A stretch of DNA of 64,000 nucleotides from Qipengyuania aquimaris (GCF_009827445.1 NZ_WTYI01000001.1:1268381-1332380); one strand, 5' to 3'. Positions 26,941-37,068 are shown, counted from the stretch's first letter. The notes: a model not told the origin generated them from the sequence alone. A program made the numbers and translations.

Positions 26941-28124
26941 ACGCGCTCGCAAAATTGCCGCAGATCGTGTCGCTCGGCTGCCGCCTCAACATCTCCGAAA
27001 GTGAGCGGATGCGCACCATGCTGGCGGGCGAGGAGAACCTCGTCGTGGTCAACAGCTGCGCGGTCACCAGCGAGGCAGTGCGACAGACGCGGCAGGCCAT
27101 CCGCCGTGCGCGTCGTGCAAATCCGGACGCGCGCCTGCTCGTTACCGGATGCGCTGCGGAAATCGAACGCGACGAGCTGGCCGCCATGCCCGAGGTCGAT
27201 GGACTCATCGCCAATGACGCCAAGCTCGACCCGCGCGCATGGAACGTGCCGGCGGAAGCTCCGCCCGTTCCCAAGCGGCGCACGCGCGCCTTCGTGGCCG
27301 TGCAGAACGGCTGCGACCATGCCTGCACCTTTTGCGTGATCCCACAAGGTCGCGGGGCAAGCCGTTCGATGTCCGTGGACGCGGTGATCCGCGAGGTCGG
27401 CCTCCACATCGACCAGGGCGCCGCCGAAGTGGTGCTGACCGGCGTCGACGTCACCTCATGGGGCCACGACCTTCCGGGCAAGCCGCAGTTGGGCGCGATG
27501 GTGCGCGCCGTGCTCGACGCTTTCCCCACCCTGCCGCGCCTCAGGATGTCGTCGCTCGACGGGATCGAGATCGACGAGGCCCTGTTCGAGTTGTTCGCCG
27601 GTGAGCCGCGCCTGATGCCGCATCTCCACCTGTCCATGCAGCATGGGCACGACCTTATCCTGAAACGGATGAAGCGCCGCCACAGCCGCGCCGATGCGGT
27701 CGACCTGGTGCATCGCCTCAAGGACCGCCGCCCGGACCTTGCCGTGGGCGCCGACCTCATCGCCGGTTTTCCGACCGAGACCGAGGAGCACCACGAGGCC
27801 AACCTCTCGATCATTCGCGAGCTTGGCATCGTGCACGGCCACATCTTCCCCTATTCGCCCCGCCCCGGCACCCCCGCAGCGCGGATGCCGCAATTGGACC
27901 GCGCGACGATCAAGCAGCGCGCTGCCGAACTGCGCGAGGCAGTGGCGAAGACCCGTGCAGAATGGCTGGCAATGCTCGTCGATAAGCCGCTCAATGTCCT
28001 CGCGGAACGCGACGGCACTGGCTATGCGGAGAACTTCGCGCGGGTGGACCTGCCCGCCGGTACCGAGCCGGGGCAGCTCGTCACGATCACCCCCACCAAA
28101 TTCGAGGACGACCTTCTGGCATGA
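26937..28124 (+). CDS. mtaB: tRNA t6A37 methylthiotransferase
   Basis: Radical-SAM methylthiotransferase of the MtaB group, converting t6A37 of tRNA to ms2t6A; 395 residues. The N-terminal UPF0004 domain carries its three cluster cysteines in LGCRLN, NSCAVT and TGCAAE. The radical-SAM cysteines are C126, C130 and C133 (CDHACTFC). A C-terminal TRAM-like segment ends the protein. The open frame extends upstream inside dapF, but the ATG at 26937 overlapping the dapF stop is the natural start. It overlaps ftsY by 4 bp. Confidence 0.92.
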   Translation: MNALAKLPQIVSLGCRLNISESERMRTMLAGEENLVVVNSCAVTSEAVRQTRQAIRRARRANPDARLLVTGCAAEIERDELAAMPEVDGLIANDAKLDPRAWNVPAEAPPVPKRRTRAFVAVQNGCDHACTFCVIPQGRGASRSMSVDAVIREVGLHIDQGAAEVVLTGVDVTSWGHDLPGKPQLGAMVRAVLDAFPTLPRLRMSSLDGIEIDEALFELFAGEPRLMPHLHLSMQHGHDLILKRMKRRHSRADAVDLVHRLKDRRPDLAVGADLIAGFPTETEEHHEANLSIIRELGIVHGHIFPYSPRPGTPAARMPQLDRATIKQRAAELREAVAKTRAEWLAMLVDKPLNVLAERDGTGYAENFARVDLPAGTEPGQLVTITPTKFEDDLLA

Positions 28125-29044
28125 GCAAACCCAGCTGGACCGAGCGCCTGTTCGGCGGCTTCAAGAAGACGTCGGAACGCCTGTCCGAAAACCTGACCGA
28201 AGTCGTCAGCAAGGCGAAGCTGGACGATGCGACACTCGACGATGTCGAGGATGCACTTATCATGTCCGACCTCGGCCCGAGCGCGGCTGCGCGCATCCGG
28301 GAGAAACTGCGGGACAAGCGCTTCGGCCTGGAAATCAGCGCGCAGGAACTGAAGGAAGCGGTCGCCGAGGAAATCGCGGCGATCCTGCGCCCCGTCGCAA
28401 AGCCGCTCGAAATCACCGCCTTCCCGCGTCCGCAGGTCCTGCTCGTGATCGGGGTGAACGGCAGCGGCAAGACGACCACCATCGCCAAGCTCGCGCACCT
28501 TTTCGTCGAGGACGATTACAACGTCATGCTCGCCGCCGGAGACACCTTCCGCGCGGCCGCCATCGGCCAGCTCCAGACCTGGGCAGACCGCGTGGGCGTC
28601 CCTATCGTGCGCGGCCCGGAAGGCGGCGATCCCGCCTCGATCGTGTTCGACGCGGTCAAGAAGGGCACCGAGATCGGCACCGACGTGCTGATCGTCGACA
28701 CCGCAGGCCGCTTGCAGAACAAGCGCGAACTGATGGACGAGCTTGCGAAGATCCGTAAAGTCCTCGGCCGCCTCAATCCCGAAGCGCCGCATGACGTGGT
28801 GCTGGTGCTCGATGCCACCAACGGCCAGAACGCGCTGTCCCAGATCGACGTGTTCAAGGAAGTGGCAGGCGTCACCGGCCTCGTCATGACCAAGCTCGAC
28901 GGAACCGCGCGCGGCGGCGTGCTCGTCCAGGCGGCGGAGCAATACGGCCTGCCGATCCACGCGATCGGCGTCGGCGAGAAGATCGACGATTTGCGCCCCT
29001 TCGATCCCGACCTGGTGGCGCGTGTCATTGCGGGGATCGCCTGA
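28121..29044 (+). CDS. ftsY: Signal recognition particle receptor FtsY
   Basis: SRP receptor GTPase, 307 residues; docks SRP-ribosome complexes at the inner membrane. It has only the NG domain: N-domain helices at 1-95, P-loop GVNGSGKTT at 111-119, DTAGR, TKLDGTARGG and a C-terminal DLRPFDPDLVARVIAGI helix. The acidic A domain of E. coli FtsY is essentially missing, as is usual in Alphaproteobacteria. The partner 4.5S RNA gene is at 62863-62950. The stop overlaps the yciB start by one base (TGATG). Confidence 0.96.
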   Translation: MSKPSWTERLFGGFKKTSERLSENLTEVVSKAKLDDATLDDVEDALIMSDLGPSAAARIREKLRDKRFGLEISAQELKEAVAEEIAAILRPVAKPLEITAFPRPQVLLVIGVNGSGKTTTIAKLAHLFVEDDYNVMLAAGDTFRAAAIGQLQTWADRVGVPIVRGPEGGDPASIVFDAVKKGTEIGTDVLIVDTAGRLQNKRELMDELAKIRKVLGRLNPEAPHDVVLVLDATNGQNALSQIDVFKEVAGVTGLVMTKLDGTARGGVLVQAAEQYGLPIHAIGVGEKIDDLRPFDPDLVARVIAGIA

Positions 29045-29688
29045 TGAGCGAAGCGAAGCCCAAACAGAAAACCGGCTGGCTGCACACGCTGGTCGATTAT
29101 GGCCCGCTGCTGGTCTTCCTCGGCGTCTACAAGTTTTACGAACCGCCCGAGACGTCGACATTCGGCGAGATTGCGGCGGTGATTTACGGCACGATCGCCT
29201 TCATGGTCGCCGCCGTGGTCGCCCTCGCCTTCAGCAAGTGGAAGTTCGGCAAGGTCAGTCCGATGCTGATCCTGTCGACGACGCTGATCGTCGGCTTCGG
29301 AGCGCTGACGATCTGGCTGCAAGACGAACGTTTCATCCAGTTCAAGCCGACCGCGATCTACCTACTGTTCGGCGTAGTCCTGATCATCGGCTGGCTGCGT
29401 AACCGGGCGTGGCTCCAGGTCCTGCTCGAAGCCGCTTTCGAGGGCGTCACCCACGAAGGATGGCTCAAGCTTTCGCGCAATTGGGGCTTCTTCTTCTTCG
29501 CGCTGGCGGGCCTCAACGAGGTGCTGGTTCGCACGATGAGCTTCGAAGGCTGGCTCTGGGCGAAGCTGTGGGTGTTCCTGCCGCTGACCTTCCTGTTCAC
29601 CTTCACGCAAATCCCCATGCTGCTGCGCCACGGTCTCTCGTTCGAGGATACCGACGAGGTCATGCAGGACGAACCGCCGACTGGATAA
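29044..29688 (+). CDS. yciB: Inner membrane septation/intermembrane protein YciB (IspZ)
   Basis: A 214-residue polytopic membrane protein of the YciB/IspZ family, with about five or six hydrophobic segments. The diagnostic stretches are DYGPLLVFLGVYKF near the N-terminus, WLKLSRNWGFFFFALAGLNE and the C-terminal KLWVFLPLTFLFTFTQIP. E. coli YciB affects envelope and septal peptidoglycan synthesis; the precise role is unsettled. It is the fourth gene of the dapF-mtaB-ftsY-yciB unit. Confidence 0.93.
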   Translation: MSEAKPKQKTGWLHTLVDYGPLLVFLGVYKFYEPPETSTFGEIAAVIYGTIAFMVAAVVALAFSKWKFGKVSPMLILSTTLIVGFGALTIWLQDERFIQFKPTAIYLLFGVVLIIGWLRNRAWLQVLLEAAFEGVTHEGWLKLSRNWGFFFFALAGLNEVLVRTMSFEGWLWAKLWVFLPLTFLFTFTQIPMLLRHGLSFEDTDEVMQDEPPTG

Positions 29689-29694
29689 GTCGCC

Positions 29695-30135
29695 ATGGTG
29701 GTCCAAATTTTACGCAGCCCTCCTGCCGACGTGGCGAAAGCGCTCAGCGTCGGCATCGCCGAGTTCAATCGCGCGACCATTCCCGACCTCGAACCAAACG
29801 AGGACGAGGTGCGATTCCATGTGGTGGCTCGCGGCGACAATGGCGAGCTCATCGGTGGTCTACGCGGTTCCTGCTATTGGAACACGCTGCACATCGAGCT
29901 TCTCTGGCTATCGGAACAAGCGCGCGGCTCAGGAACAGGCAGCGATCTCGTCGCTGCGGCGGAGGCGTTCGCGGGCGACCTCCAGTGCAACCTTGCTCTC
30001 GTCGAAACGACAAGCTGGCAGGCTCGCCCGTTTTACGAGAGAAACGGCTACGAGTTGATGGCTTCGCTTGAAGGTCGGCCCAAAGGCCACACCACACATT
30101 ATCTGCGCAAGACGCTCAAGACCGAGAACGTCTAG
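29695..30135 (+). CDS. GNAT-family acetyltransferase
   Basis: A 146-residue N-acetyltransferase. The acetyl-CoA-binding motif A is QARGSGTGS at residues 75-83, preceded by strand 4 ([10 protein letters not shown]) and followed by the [12 protein letters not shown] motif B typical of GNATs. The acceptor is unknown; the short form with FYERNGYE resembles antibiotic- or small-amine acetyltransferases, but nothing specific can be said. It begins six bases after the yciB stop, so is probably co-transcribed, and its end overlaps the convergent kup end by 4 bp. Confidence 0.85.
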   Translation: MVVQILRSPPADVAKALSVGIAEFNRATIPDLEPNEDEVRFHVVARGDNGELIGGLRGSCYWNTLHIELLWLSEQARGSGTGSDLVAAAEAFAGDLQCNLALVETTSWQARPFYERNGYELMASLEGRPKGHTTHYLRKTLKTENV

Positions 30136-32090
30136 ATCTCGACCTGGCTGCCAAGTTCGACCACGCGGTTGGTCGGCAGCCTGAAGAAGTCCATCGCCGT
30201 TGCCGCATTCCTCAGCATCCAGGCGAAGATCTTCTCGCGCCAGATCGGCATTCCAGGCTTGTCGCTCGGCAACAGTGTCTGGCGCGACAGAAAGAAGCTG
30301 GTGTGCATCATGTCGAACTCGCCGCCGCAACGCTCCATCTCCTTGAGGCCTTGCGGCACGTCGGTTTCCTGCATGAAGCCATAGTGCAGAACAGCGCGGT
30401 AGAAGCCGTCGCCAAGATCGACCATTTCGCACCGCTCGCTCGCATCGACATAGGGGGTATCGTCGATCAGCACGGTCAGGATCACTACCCGCTCATGCAG
30501 AACCTTGTTGTGTTTGATGTTGTGCAGCAGCGCGGAGGGAACACCGGCCGTCTGGCTCGCCATGAAGATCGCGGTGCCCGGCACACGTGTCGCGCTGTTC
30601 TTGGCGCTCTTGGCGAAGATTTCGATCGGCAGGGCCGTCTCGCTCATCCGTTCACGCATAAGCTTGCGTCCGCGCGCCCATGTGGTGAGCAAGGTGAACG
30701 CCACGAGACCGACGACCAGCGGGAACCACCCACCCTGCGGCACCTTGACGAGATTGGCTGCGAAATAGGCGCCATCAACGATCAGGAAGAAGGTCACCAC
30801 GGGCAGGGCGTACCACCACTTCCACTTCCATACGCCGACGAACAGCACGCCCATCAGCAGCGTGTCGATGGTCACGGCACCCGTGACCGCAATCCCGTAG
30901 GCGCTGGCGAGGTTGGACGAGTTCTGGAAGGTCAGGACGAGGATGATCACCGCCACCATCAGCGCCCAGTTGATGACCGGGATGTAGATCTGTCCGGCCT
31001 CGGTTTCGCTGGTGTGGCGGATCGACATGCGCGGCATGAAGCCCAGTTGCATGGCCTGGTGGGTAATCGAGAAAGCGCCGGAGATCACCGCCTGGCTAGC
31101 GATAAACGTCGCCATCGTGGCGAGGATAACCAGCGGAAGACGATATTCCTCGCTCGCCAGCAGGAAGAAGGGGTTTGCCGCGGCGATAGCCGCCTGCTCC
31201 GGCGGGAGACCCGCGATCATCGCGCCCTGCCCGAAATAGTTCAGCAGCAGGCACGGCATCACGAAGCCGAACCAGCTCAGGCGCATCGGTCCGCGTCCGA
31301 AGTGGCCCATGTCCGAATAAAGCGCTTCGGAACCGGTCACCGCGAGCACGACCGCGCCAAGAGCGAGGAATGCCACGACGCCGTCGGTGACGAAGAACAT
31401 AAAGGCGTAATAGGGGTTCAAGGCCCACAGGATGTCGGGATTCTGCCAGATCTGGTTGAGACCCAGCCCGGCAATGGTCACGAAATAGACGATCATGACC
31501 GGCGCGAAGAGCGCGCCAACCTTCGCCGTCCCGCGGCTTTGCAACAGGAACAGGCACACCAGCAGGACCAAGGCGATCGGTATGACCAGAGGATCCAGCC
31601 GGTGATCGACAACCGTCAGGCCTTCGACCGCGGAAAGGACGGAGATCGCCGGAGTGATCATGGAATCGCCGTAGAAAAGCGACGTTGCGAATACCCCGAG
31701 CAGGACTACCAGCCAGCCCCAGCGGGACTTGCCGATATGGCGGCTGAGCAGCGCGACGAGTGCAAGGCTACCGCCCTGCCCCTTGTTGTCCGCACGCATC
31801 AGGATCGTGACATACTGGATCGCGACAACGATCAGCATCGACCAGAAGATCAGGCTGACGACGCCCAGGACGTGCATCCGGTCGATCGCGATATTCGCGG
31901 CGCCGGTGAAGGTTTCGCGGAATGCATAAAGCGGGCTCGTCCCGATATCGCCGAACACGACACCGATCGCGCCAACAGCCAGAGCAGATTTCGATGCGCT
32001 GTGGCCGTGGCCATGTGCCTGGCCGGGACCTTCACGGCGCGCACCGTCGACTGCAGCCGCTTCGACTGGAGCTGTGCTATCGGTGCTCAA
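30132..32090 (-). CDS. kup: Low-affinity potassium transporter Kup
   Basis: Proton-coupled K+ uptake permease (KUP/HAK/KT family), 652 residues: about 12 membrane segments through residue ~460, then a cytoplasmic C-terminal domain. The opening [17 protein letters not shown] is the family signature, with [13 protein letters not shown] and [18 protein letters not shown] in the core. The start is TTG at 32090; no ATG lies before the first membrane segment, so this rare start looks genuine. The His-rich stretch near residues 25-32 (HGHGHSA) is unusual but lies outside the core. Confidence 0.95.
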   Translation of the reverse strand: MSTDSTAPVEAAAVDGARREGPGQAHGHGHSASKSALAVGAIGVVFGDIGTSPLYAFRETFTGAANIAIDRMHVLGVVSLIFWSMLIVVAIQYVTILMRADNKGQGGSLALVALLSRHIGKSRWGWLVVLLGVFATSLFYGDSMITPAISVLSAVEGLTVVDHRLDPLVIPIALVLLVCLFLLQSRGTAKVGALFAPVMIVYFVTIAGLGLNQIWQNPDILWALNPYYAFMFFVTDGVVAFLALGAVVLAVTGSEALYSDMGHFGRGPMRLSWFGFVMPCLLLNYFGQGAMIAGLPPEQAAIAAANPFFLLASEEYRLPLVILATMATFIASQAVISGAFSITHQAMQLGFMPRMSIRHTSETEAGQIYIPVINWALMVAVIILVLTFQNSSNLASAYGIAVTGAVTIDTLLMGVLFVGVWKWKWWYALPVVTFFLIVDGAYFAANLVKVPQGGWFPLVVGLVAFTLLTTWARGRKLMRERMSETALPIEIFAKSAKNSATRVPGTAIFMASQTAGVPSALLHNIKHNKVLHERVVILTVLIDDTPYVDASERCEMVDLGDGFYRAVLHYGFMQETDVPQGLKEMERCGGEFDMMHTSFFLSRQTLLPSDKPGMPIWREKIFAWMLRNAATAMDFFRLPTNRVVELGSQVEI

Positions 32091-32206
32091 AGGTGGGTTT
32101 CCGGCCGCATATTGTCATTCGCCTATCCGCGAAGTGTCTGTGTCCTTCGCAAGGTCGCGGCGCTTAGCACCGCCCTGCGACGCTCGCAATGGCCCTGACA
32201 GTGGTG

Positions 32207-32854
32207 TTACCGATCGGGATCGGCAGGCCTGGCCGCCATTTCGAGCAGCGCATCGAGGCGAGCGAGTCTCATCTCGAGGTCCTCGCGCCACTCGGCGTCT
32301 TCGGGCGCTGCCTCAAGCGCTTCCACCCAAAGTTCGCGTGTCCGCGCAGGCTCGCCGCCGCGAAGCCAGGAAAGGCCGAGGAAATAGCGCGCTCCGCCGT
32401 TCTCTGGTTGGAGCTCTGCAGCGCGCTCGAAGGCGTTTATCGCAGCGGGCGTCAGATTGCCTTCGGCATGTTCGACCAGCGCAATGCCGGTCGCCAGCCA
32501 AGCCTCTGTATCCGAAGGATTTTCACTGATCGCATTCGCGTAGAGACCGGTTGCCTGTGCATAATCTCCGCGGCGCGCGAAACCGTCGCCGGTCATGATC
32601 CACCTGCTGGGCAATTGCCCGGCACCGAAAAATTCGCGCCGAGCAGAAACGAGGAGTTCGCCGCTCTGCGCCTCGGAACCGGCGGCCGCCTTCGGCGCGC
32701 TACCCTGACCAGGCGACCCTTGCATCGCATATCCCGCAAGGCCGAAGATCAGCGTCGCTCCGAGCAGGGTCCACAAGCTACGCGGCAGGCGCAACAACGC
32801 GACGGCGGCCACGAATGCAACAAGCGCAAGGAGAATGATCGGCAACCAGGTCAT
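32207..32854 (-). CDS. ccmI: Cytochrome c maturation TPR protein (CcmI/CycH-like)
   Basis: A 215-residue protein with an N-terminal membrane hairpin (about residues 3-22 and 26-41) and a periplasmic TPR region of at least two repeats (TGLYANAISENPSDTEAWLATG and INAFERAAELQPENGGARYFLG). It matches the apocytochrome-presenting TPR part of CcmI. It is shorter than E. coli-type CcmI, as in other Sphingomonadales. It is the last gene of the ccm operon and overlaps ccmH by ATGA. Confidence 0.88.
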   Translation of the reverse strand: MTWLPIILLALVAFVAAVALLRLPRSLWTLLGATLIFGLAGYAMQGSPGQGSAPKAAAGSEAQSGELLVSARREFFGAGQLPSRWIMTGDGFARRGDYAQATGLYANAISENPSDTEAWLATGIALVEHAEGNLTPAAINAFERAAELQPENGGARYFLGLSWLRGGEPARTRELWVEALEAAPEDAEWREDLEMRLARLDALLEMAARPADPDR

Positions 32855-33258
32855 GCCTTGCCCTTACCGAATCGGCGCCACAGGACTGCGGCAATGGTCA
32901 GGAGGAAGACTACCGGCAAGGCGAACAGTGGCCACGTCCGCGCACTCACCACGGGGGCATAGCTGACATAGTCGCCATATCGCTGCATGAGCCAGGCGCG
33001 GACTTCTTCCGGTTGTTCGCCTGCCGCGATGCGAATACGAACCTGGTGCCGCATGTCGCCGGCCATCGGCGCATCGCTGTCCGCGATCGATTGGGACTGG
33101 CACTTCAGGCAGCGCAGTGTTTCCATCAACTCCTGCGCCGCAGCTTCCTGCGCGGGATCGTCCAATTGGCGATAGGCGTAAGGAGCAGGAGGCGCATTGC
33201 CCTGCGCCAGCGCCGGAGCGGCGACAAGCGCCATCAGGAAAGCCGCAAGCAGTCTCAC
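32851..33258 (-). CDS. ccmH: Cytochrome c-type biogenesis protein CcmH
   Basis: Periplasm-facing, membrane-anchored thiol oxidoreductase of the haem lyase complex, 135 residues. It has a signal peptide at 1-18, the redox motif LRCLKCQSQSIADSDAP near residues 48-64, and a C-terminal membrane segment (about 107-126). It reduces the apocytochrome CXXCH cysteines with CcmG. The start is GTG overlapping the ccmG stop (GTGA). Confidence 0.95.
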   Translation of the reverse strand: MRLLAAFLMALVAAPALAQGNAPPAPYAYRQLDDPAQEAAAQELMETLRCLKCQSQSIADSDAPMAGDMRHQVRIRIAAGEQPEEVRAWLMQRYGDYVSYAPVVSARTWPLFALPVVFLLTIAAVLWRRFGKGKA

Positions 33259-33782
33259 GCGCCGGCTTCCCGCAGCTTCTCGAGCAGGACGGGCAGGTCA
33301 TCCGCACGGATGTCGCCGATGTGCTGGTAAGTGATCACCCCGTTGCCATCGATGACGAAGGTTTCGGGCACACCGGAAGAGCCGATACCCAGCTGCACTT
33401 CCGAAAGGTCGTCGCGCCCGATGCGGGTGTAGGGGTTGCCGTGCCGTGCAAGGAACTGCGCCACGTCTTCGGGATCGTCGCGGATCGCGATGCCGACAAT
33501 CTCGACGCCCTGTTCCTTCAAGGCCTCAAGCTGCGGGGCCTCGGCGATACAGGGCAGGCACCAGCTCGCCCAGATATTGAGTAGTCGCGGTTTGCCATCC
33601 CTGAGGTCTGCCGTGGTGACACCGGGGTTATCGGAATGCGCAGGCGGTAGCTCGAAATAAGGCAATTCCTGACCGATCATGCCGCTGGCCACAACATCGT
33701 CCTTGGGCTGAGTCAGTTGGTAAGCAGCAACGCCGAGGAAGAGCGCGAAGAGCATCAAAGGCAGCCAGACACGCCAGTTCAT
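33255..33782 (-). CDS. ccmG: Thiol:disulfide interchange protein CcmG/DsbE
   Basis: Membrane-anchored periplasmic thioredoxin, 175 residues from the ATG at 33782. Residues 1-22 are the anchor; the WCxxC site is NIWASWCLPC, followed by GVPETFVIDGNG with the cis-proline region. It reduces apocytochrome c for haem ligation. The start overlaps the ccmF stop (ATGA); the longer open frame upstream lies inside ccmF and is not real. Confidence 0.95.
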   Translation of the reverse strand: MNWRVWLPLMLFALFLGVAAYQLTQPKDDVVASGMIGQELPYFELPPAHSDNPGVTTADLRDGKPRLLNIWASWCLPCIAEAPQLEALKEQGVEIVGIAIRDDPEDVAQFLARHGNPYTRIGRDDLSEVQLGIGSSGVPETFVIDGNGVITYQHIGDIRADDLPVLLEKLREAGA

Positions 33783-35734
33783 CCCAATTCCTCCATATCG
33801 GCGCGGCGCACCTCGATCTTCCGGCGGATCGAGCGGCGCTTCAGGTCGCGTCGGACGCGGCCGATGATTGCCAGCACCCCGCCCAGCGCCATCAGCATCC
33901 CGCCGTACCAGATCAGCGTCACGAACGGCTTCCACCACAGCCGCAGCTGCCACCTGCCATCATCGGCTTCGCTACCCATCACGGCGTAAAGCTGTCCATT
34001 CCAGCGAGTGAGGAGGACGCTTTCCGTGGTCTGTTGCGGCGGCGCCCAGAAATTGCGGGACTGGGGCGCAATCTCGCTGGGCTCACCGCCCTTGTAACTG
34101 GCAAGCATACGGCCTTCGATCGCGGTCCAGTTGGGGCCTGCGACCGGTTCAATGCCGTCCAGCCTCACTTTCCAGGGTCCGACCTGGGTAGACTGCCCGA
34201 CTTCCAAAGCTGCCAGCTTCTCGTTCGAAAACGCACTTTCGCTGGCCATTCCGAAGAGGGCGACGGCTATGCCGAAGTGGGCCATCACCATGCCCCAGAC
34301 CGAGACCGGGAGGCGTCGGAGATTGCGTCCCCTCAGGGGAAGGAAGCTTGCGACGGCCAATGCAATCGCCAGCGCAAGGCCCATGAGCGGGAGGATCGCC
34401 ACGCCTTCAAACAGGGCGAAGAAAATAAGTCCGGCGACAATGAGCGCAGCAATGAGGGCCAATTCCTTGGAAATGCGCCCGAAACTGTCGCGCCGCCACC
34501 TCAGCAGCGGACCCACGGCCATGACCGCCAGCATCGGCAGCGCGAAGATCGCCGACACCGGATTGAAGTATGGCGGGCCAACAGACACACGCACATCGAA
34601 AGCCTCGGTCAGCAACGGATAGAGAGTGCCGAGCAAAACCACTGCAAGAATGGCGCTCAGCATGACGTTGTTGAACACCAGCGCGCCTTCGCGGCTGGCC
34701 ACGCTGAACCGTTCACCCTCGCTGATCGAATTGGCACGCAGCGCGAAAAGCAAGAGTGCTCCGCCGATATAGATGGCGAGCAATACCAGGATGAAGCTGC
34801 CACGTTCGGGGTCGACTGCGAAGGCATGAACGCTGGTAAGCACGCCCGAGCGCACGAGGAATGTCCCGAGCATGCTCATGGAGAAAGCGATCACGCCAAG
34901 CATGATAGTCCAGACCCGCAAGGCATCTCGGCTTGCAAGGACACTGACGGAATGGAGGAGCGCGGTCGCTGCCAGCCAGGGCATCAGGGACGCATTCTCG
35001 ACCGGGTCCCAGAACCACCAGCCGCCCCAGCCCAACTCGTAATAGGCCCAATAGCTACCGGCCGTAATGCCAAGAGTCAGTAGAACCCAGGCGCCGAGCA
35101 CCCAAGGACGCATAGCGCGGGCGAAATCGGGCGTTACGGATCTGGTCAGCATGGCGCCGACCGCGAAACTGAACGCGACCGACAGCCCGACATAGCCGAA
35201 ATAGAGTGTCGGCGGATGGAAGGCGAGACCGATATCCTGGAGTAGCGGATTGAGCCCCTGCCCTTCTGCTGCCGGAATCGGTAGTCGCTCGAACGGGTTC
35301 GAGCTGAGCAACAAGAAGGCATAGAAGCCCAGCGCCACGAAGCCTTGTGCCGCCAATGTCGCCTGCATGGTGCGTTCCGGCAGCCGTCGTTCGATCGCAG
35401 CAATCAACGCGCCGGCCAGCGCCATGACCGTGACCCACAGGAGCATCGAGCCTTCGTGGTTGCCCCAGGCGCCCGAAAGCTTGAACACCATCGGCTTCAT
35501 CGAGTGGGAATTTGCGGCCACCAGTTTGACCGAAAGATCCGTTATCGCGAACACCCAGAGCAAGGCCGCGAAGGCGAATGCCGCAAGTGCCCCCTGGAGG
35601 ATCGCCGCGGGGCGCGAGAGTATGGTTATGCCCTCGACTTCTCCGTCTCGCGCGCCGAGTGCGCCTGCCACCAGTTGTAGGGCGGCCAAAGCCGCCGCCA
35701 TCCACAGCGCGGCATGACCGAGTTCTGCGATCAT
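33779..35734 (-). CDS. ccmF: Haem lyase subunit CcmF
   Basis: Core of the System I cytochrome c synthetase, 651 residues with about 15 membrane segments. The tryptophan-rich WWD domain is visible as GWGGWWFWDPVENASLMPW (about residues 225-243). Haem-ligand histidines are expected in the conserved loops, for example HPPTLY and LLHSVSV. It works with CcmH and CcmI to attach haem. ATG start overlapping the ccmE stop. Confidence 0.97.
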   Translation of the reverse strand: MIAELGHAALWMAAALAALQLVAGALGARDGEVEGITILSRPAAILQGALAAFAFAALLWVFAITDLSVKLVAANSHSMKPMVFKLSGAWGNHEGSMLLWVTVMALAGALIAAIERRLPERTMQATLAAQGFVALGFYAFLLLSSNPFERLPIPAAEGQGLNPLLQDIGLAFHPPTLYFGYVGLSVAFSFAVGAMLTRSVTPDFARAMRPWVLGAWVLLTLGITAGSYWAYYELGWGGWWFWDPVENASLMPWLAATALLHSVSVLASRDALRVWTIMLGVIAFSMSMLGTFLVRSGVLTSVHAFAVDPERGSFILVLLAIYIGGALLLFALRANSISEGERFSVASREGALVFNNVMLSAILAVVLLGTLYPLLTEAFDVRVSVGPPYFNPVSAIFALPMLAVMAVGPLLRWRRDSFGRISKELALIAALIVAGLIFFALFEGVAILPLMGLALAIALAVASFLPLRGRNLRRLPVSVWGMVMAHFGIAVALFGMASESAFSNEKLAALEVGQSTQVGPWKVRLDGIEPVAGPNWTAIEGRMLASYKGGEPSEIAPQSRNFWAPPQQTTESVLLTRWNGQLYAVMGSEADDGRWQLRLWWKPFVTLIWYGGMLMALGGVLAIIGRVRRDLKRRSIRRKIEVRRADMEELG

Positions 35735-36192
35735 TCGAGGCCCACCGTGGTCTCTTCGGCCATCTCGGCTGCCTGGTGTTCGCTCATGCCTTCCAATTCG
35801 CGCGGCACGTAATTCTCATCGTGCTTGGCGAGCAGGTTGTCCGCGATGAAGGTACCGCTTGCATCGAGACGGCCTTCGGCGACCACGCCCGATCCTTCAA
35901 CGAAAAGGTCAGGAAGAATACCGGCAAACCGCACGGGAATGCGGGAGTTTTCACGACCGGTTACGGCAAATGTGACGGTGATGCCGTCGGCCTGCTTCTC
36001 GAGTGAACCGGGTTCGACCATCCCGCCAAGTCGCACGGCTTGTCCGGGCTCCGGAGGATTTTCCGCCATTTGCTCCGGCAGGTAGAAATAGCTGGCCTGG
36101 TTGCGCAGGGCATAGCTTGCCAACAGTCCGGCGCCGATCAGAGCGATCAGGACGAGGACGATGAGGATCAACCTTTGGTGTTTCGCCTTCAT
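35731..36192 (-). CDS. ccmE: Periplasmic haem chaperone CcmE
   Basis: A 153-residue membrane-anchored haem chaperone. It has an N-terminal membrane segment (residues 8-28) and an OB-fold domain, and the covalent haem-binding His is in LAKHDENYVP, which retains the HxxxY pattern. It receives haem from CcmC and delivers it to CcmF. The start overlaps the ccmD stop by ATGA. Confidence 0.96.
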   Translation of the reverse strand: MKAKHQRLILIVLVLIALIGAGLLASYALRNQASYFYLPEQMAENPPEPGQAVRLGGMVEPGSLEKQADGITVTFAVTGRENSRIPVRFAGILPDLFVEGSGVVAEGRLDASGTFIADNLLAKHDENYVPRELEGMSEHQAAEMAEETTVGLE

Positions 36193-36344
36193 CGCGCCTT
36201 CCTAGTGGCCGAACGCACGTTCTCGCGGCGCTTTTCCGCGCGCTTCATCGCGATCCAGCTCCAGGCAATCATGCCCAGCGTTCCGATGACCGCCACGACA
36301 TAGGCCGCGAGCACGAAATCCCACTGGTCGAGGGCCTCACGCAT
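36189..36344 (-). CDS. ccmD: Haem exporter accessory protein CcmD
   Basis: A 51-residue small membrane protein needed to release holo-CcmE from the CcmABC complex. A single hydrophobic segment (about residues 10-30, FVLAAYVVAVIGTLGMIAW) is followed by a basic cytoplasmic tail, the expected topology. The ATG at 36344 follows the ccmC stop directly; the longer open frame is not used. The identity rests mainly on position and size. Confidence 0.9.
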   Translation of the reverse strand: MREALDQWDFVLAAYVVAVIGTLGMIAWSWIAMKRAEKRRENVRSATRKAR

Positions 36345-36345
36345 T

Positions 36346-37068
36346 TCAGTCCGCCTCCAGCGCGCGCCGCCGCAAGCGGGCTTCGGCCTGGATGTCGGCA
36401 AGAAGAGCACGCATCCGTGCAAGCACCACTCCACCGAAAATCAGCGAGAAGCCGAGTACCGCCAGAAGCAGCGGCTGCAGGAAAACCACGTCGATAGCGC
36501 TTTTGCCCATAGTGATGCTGGGCGGCTGGTGGAGCGAATTCCACCACACGACGCTGCGGTTGATGATCGGGATGTTGACCGCGCCAAGCAGGCCGAAAAT
36601 TGCCGGAATACGGGGCGACACGCCCTCGCGTTCGGCAGCCTGAGCCAACGCGATGTAAGCGAGATACAGAAACGCCAACACAAGCATGCTGGTCAACCGT
36701 CCGTCCCACACCCACCACGTGCCCCATGTTGGCCTCCCCCAGATGGAACCGGTCGCGAGACAGATGATGGTGAACACGAGACCCGGTACTGCTGCCGCTC
36801 GCGCGGCGATGGCGGCCAGCGGATGGCGCCATACAAGGAAGACGAGACTGCAAATCGCAATCGCGCTCCACCCGCCCATGCCAAGCCATGCTGTTGGCAC
36901 ATGGATGAAGAGAATGCGGACGGTCTCTCCCATCAGGCGGTCCGGGGGAACCGACGTGATACCCCAGTACAATGCGACTGCCGTCACGATGAGGCCGCTC
37001 ACGAGCAACAGCGGCGTCAGCCACCGCGCGAGGGAAAGGAACCGTTTGGGATTGGCGAAGCCGTGCAT
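36346..37068 (-). CDS. ccmC: Haem transporter/handling protein CcmC
   Basis: Loads haem onto CcmE; 240 residues, six membrane segments. The WWD signature is WGRPTWGTWWVWDGRLTS, and haem-ligating histidines are expected in FIHVPTAW and the later HQPP segment. It is the first ccm gene here; ccmA and ccmB are not in the window. It begins 63 bases after the amino acid dehydrogenase stop, so partial co-transcription with that gene is possible. Confidence 0.96.
   Translation of the reverse strand: MHGFANPKRFLSLARWLTPLLLVSGLIVTAVALYWGITSVPPDRLMGETVRILFIHVPTAWLGMGGWSAIAICSLVFLVWRHPLAAIAARAAAVPGLVFTIICLATGSIWGRPTWGTWWVWDGRLTSMLVLAFLYLAYIALAQAAEREGVSPRIPAIFGLLGAVNIPIINRSVVWWNSLHQPPSITMGKSAIDVVFLQPLLLAVLGFSLIFGGVVLARMRALLADIQAEARLRRRALEAD

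Noticed and set aside
30303-32198. 631-codon + strand frame opposite kup
   Set aside because: His/Arg/Asp/Gln-rich antisense artefact; kup is intact on the minus strand.
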